Shown: in pieces, positions 63,935 through 64,000 of the stretch | Numbering within the stretch: the first letter of the stretch is position 1 | Layout: each line of letters starts with the position of its first letter | Assembly (NCBI GenBank): GCA_003615045.1 | Contig: ML014174.1 | Location: 30,786 to 94,785 of the forward strand | Origin: Caulochytrium protostelioides | Taxonomy: Eukaryota; Chytridiomycota; Caulochytriomycetes; Caulochytriales; Caulochytriaceae | DNA: 64,000 nucleotides | Direction: 5' to 3' | Notes under the pieces: model-generated | What the model was told of the DNA's origin: nothing | Databases searched by the model: none | The model's input: the letters and a program-made list of their open reading frames with translations, nothing else | Translations under genes and position numbers: made by a program

Positions 63935-64000
63935 GGCGACAGCGTTGATTGATGGCGGGACTTGCTGTGGAAAGCAATTCTTGCGTGTGAGAACAAAGTC

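Noticed and set aside
63935-64000. Heat-shock elements upstream of the small HSP
   Set aside because: GAA and TTC triplets occur but not in the 5-base phase needed, and only 66 bases are visible.

Overview
This is about 64 kb of a compact, very GC-rich nuclear genome with GT-AG introns (zero to two per gene). Proteins are Ala/Pro/Gly-rich and many large genes are intronless. The gene set (YTM1, TRM112, AP-2 alpha, importin alpha, TFIIH p62, a fungal-type Nudix protein) points to a fungus. Cep70-like and C2orf81-like genes point to a lineage that still builds centrioles and a flagellum. An early-diverging zoosporic fungus (Chytridiomycota/Blastocladiomycota grade, Caulochytrium-like) fits best, but this is inference from gene content, not a match.

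Layout. 0-3.2 kb: 5' part of a nucleolar GTPase (NUG1/GNL3 family, minus) divergent from a Nudix gene (plus). 3.2-5.1 kb: an unrecognised low-complexity protein (minus). 6.6-11.3 kb: DNA polymerase alpha catalytic subunit (minus), divergent from a Cep70-like gene (13.3-17.0 kb, plus). 17-19.6 kb: a gene-poor stretch with a Fanzor (TnpB-like, OMEGA) relic. 19.6-24.1 kb: phosphoglycerate dehydrogenase and TFIIH subunit TFB1 (plus). 24.4-27.5 kb: two tandem eIF4E paralogues (minus). 28.5-31.6 kb: YTM1 (minus) divergent from TRM112 (plus), two ribosome/translation genes sharing one intergenic region. 32.5-38.7 kb: C2orf81-like, LIM-domain and SET-domain genes (plus). 38.8-40.65 kb: mobile-element debris, namely tandem Fanzor 3' remnants (minus), a copia-like gag fossil, and a longer Fanzor fragment (plus). 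41.2-44.5 kb: a 4E-T-like protein with an eIF4E-binding motif (minus). 46.1-48.2 kb: RBM39-like splicing factor (minus), divergent from AP-2 alpha (49.6-53.0 kb, plus). 53.3-54.9 kb: importin alpha (minus). 56.8-58.65 kb: glucose-6-phosphate dehydrogenase (minus). 60.2-61.9 kb: membrane-anchored SGNH/GDSL hydrolase (minus). 63.4-63.9 kb: small heat-shock protein (minus).

Functional threads. Translation is over-represented: two eIF4Es, a likely eIF4E-binding repressor, YTM1, NUG1 and TRM112. The others are housekeeping genes for replication, transcription, splicing, nuclear import, endocytosis, serine synthesis and the pentose-phosphate pathway. The most unusual content is the set of at least four Fanzor remnants, which share a 3' tail with a GC-rich palindrome. 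No tRNA, rRNA, snRNA or CRISPR array was recognised.
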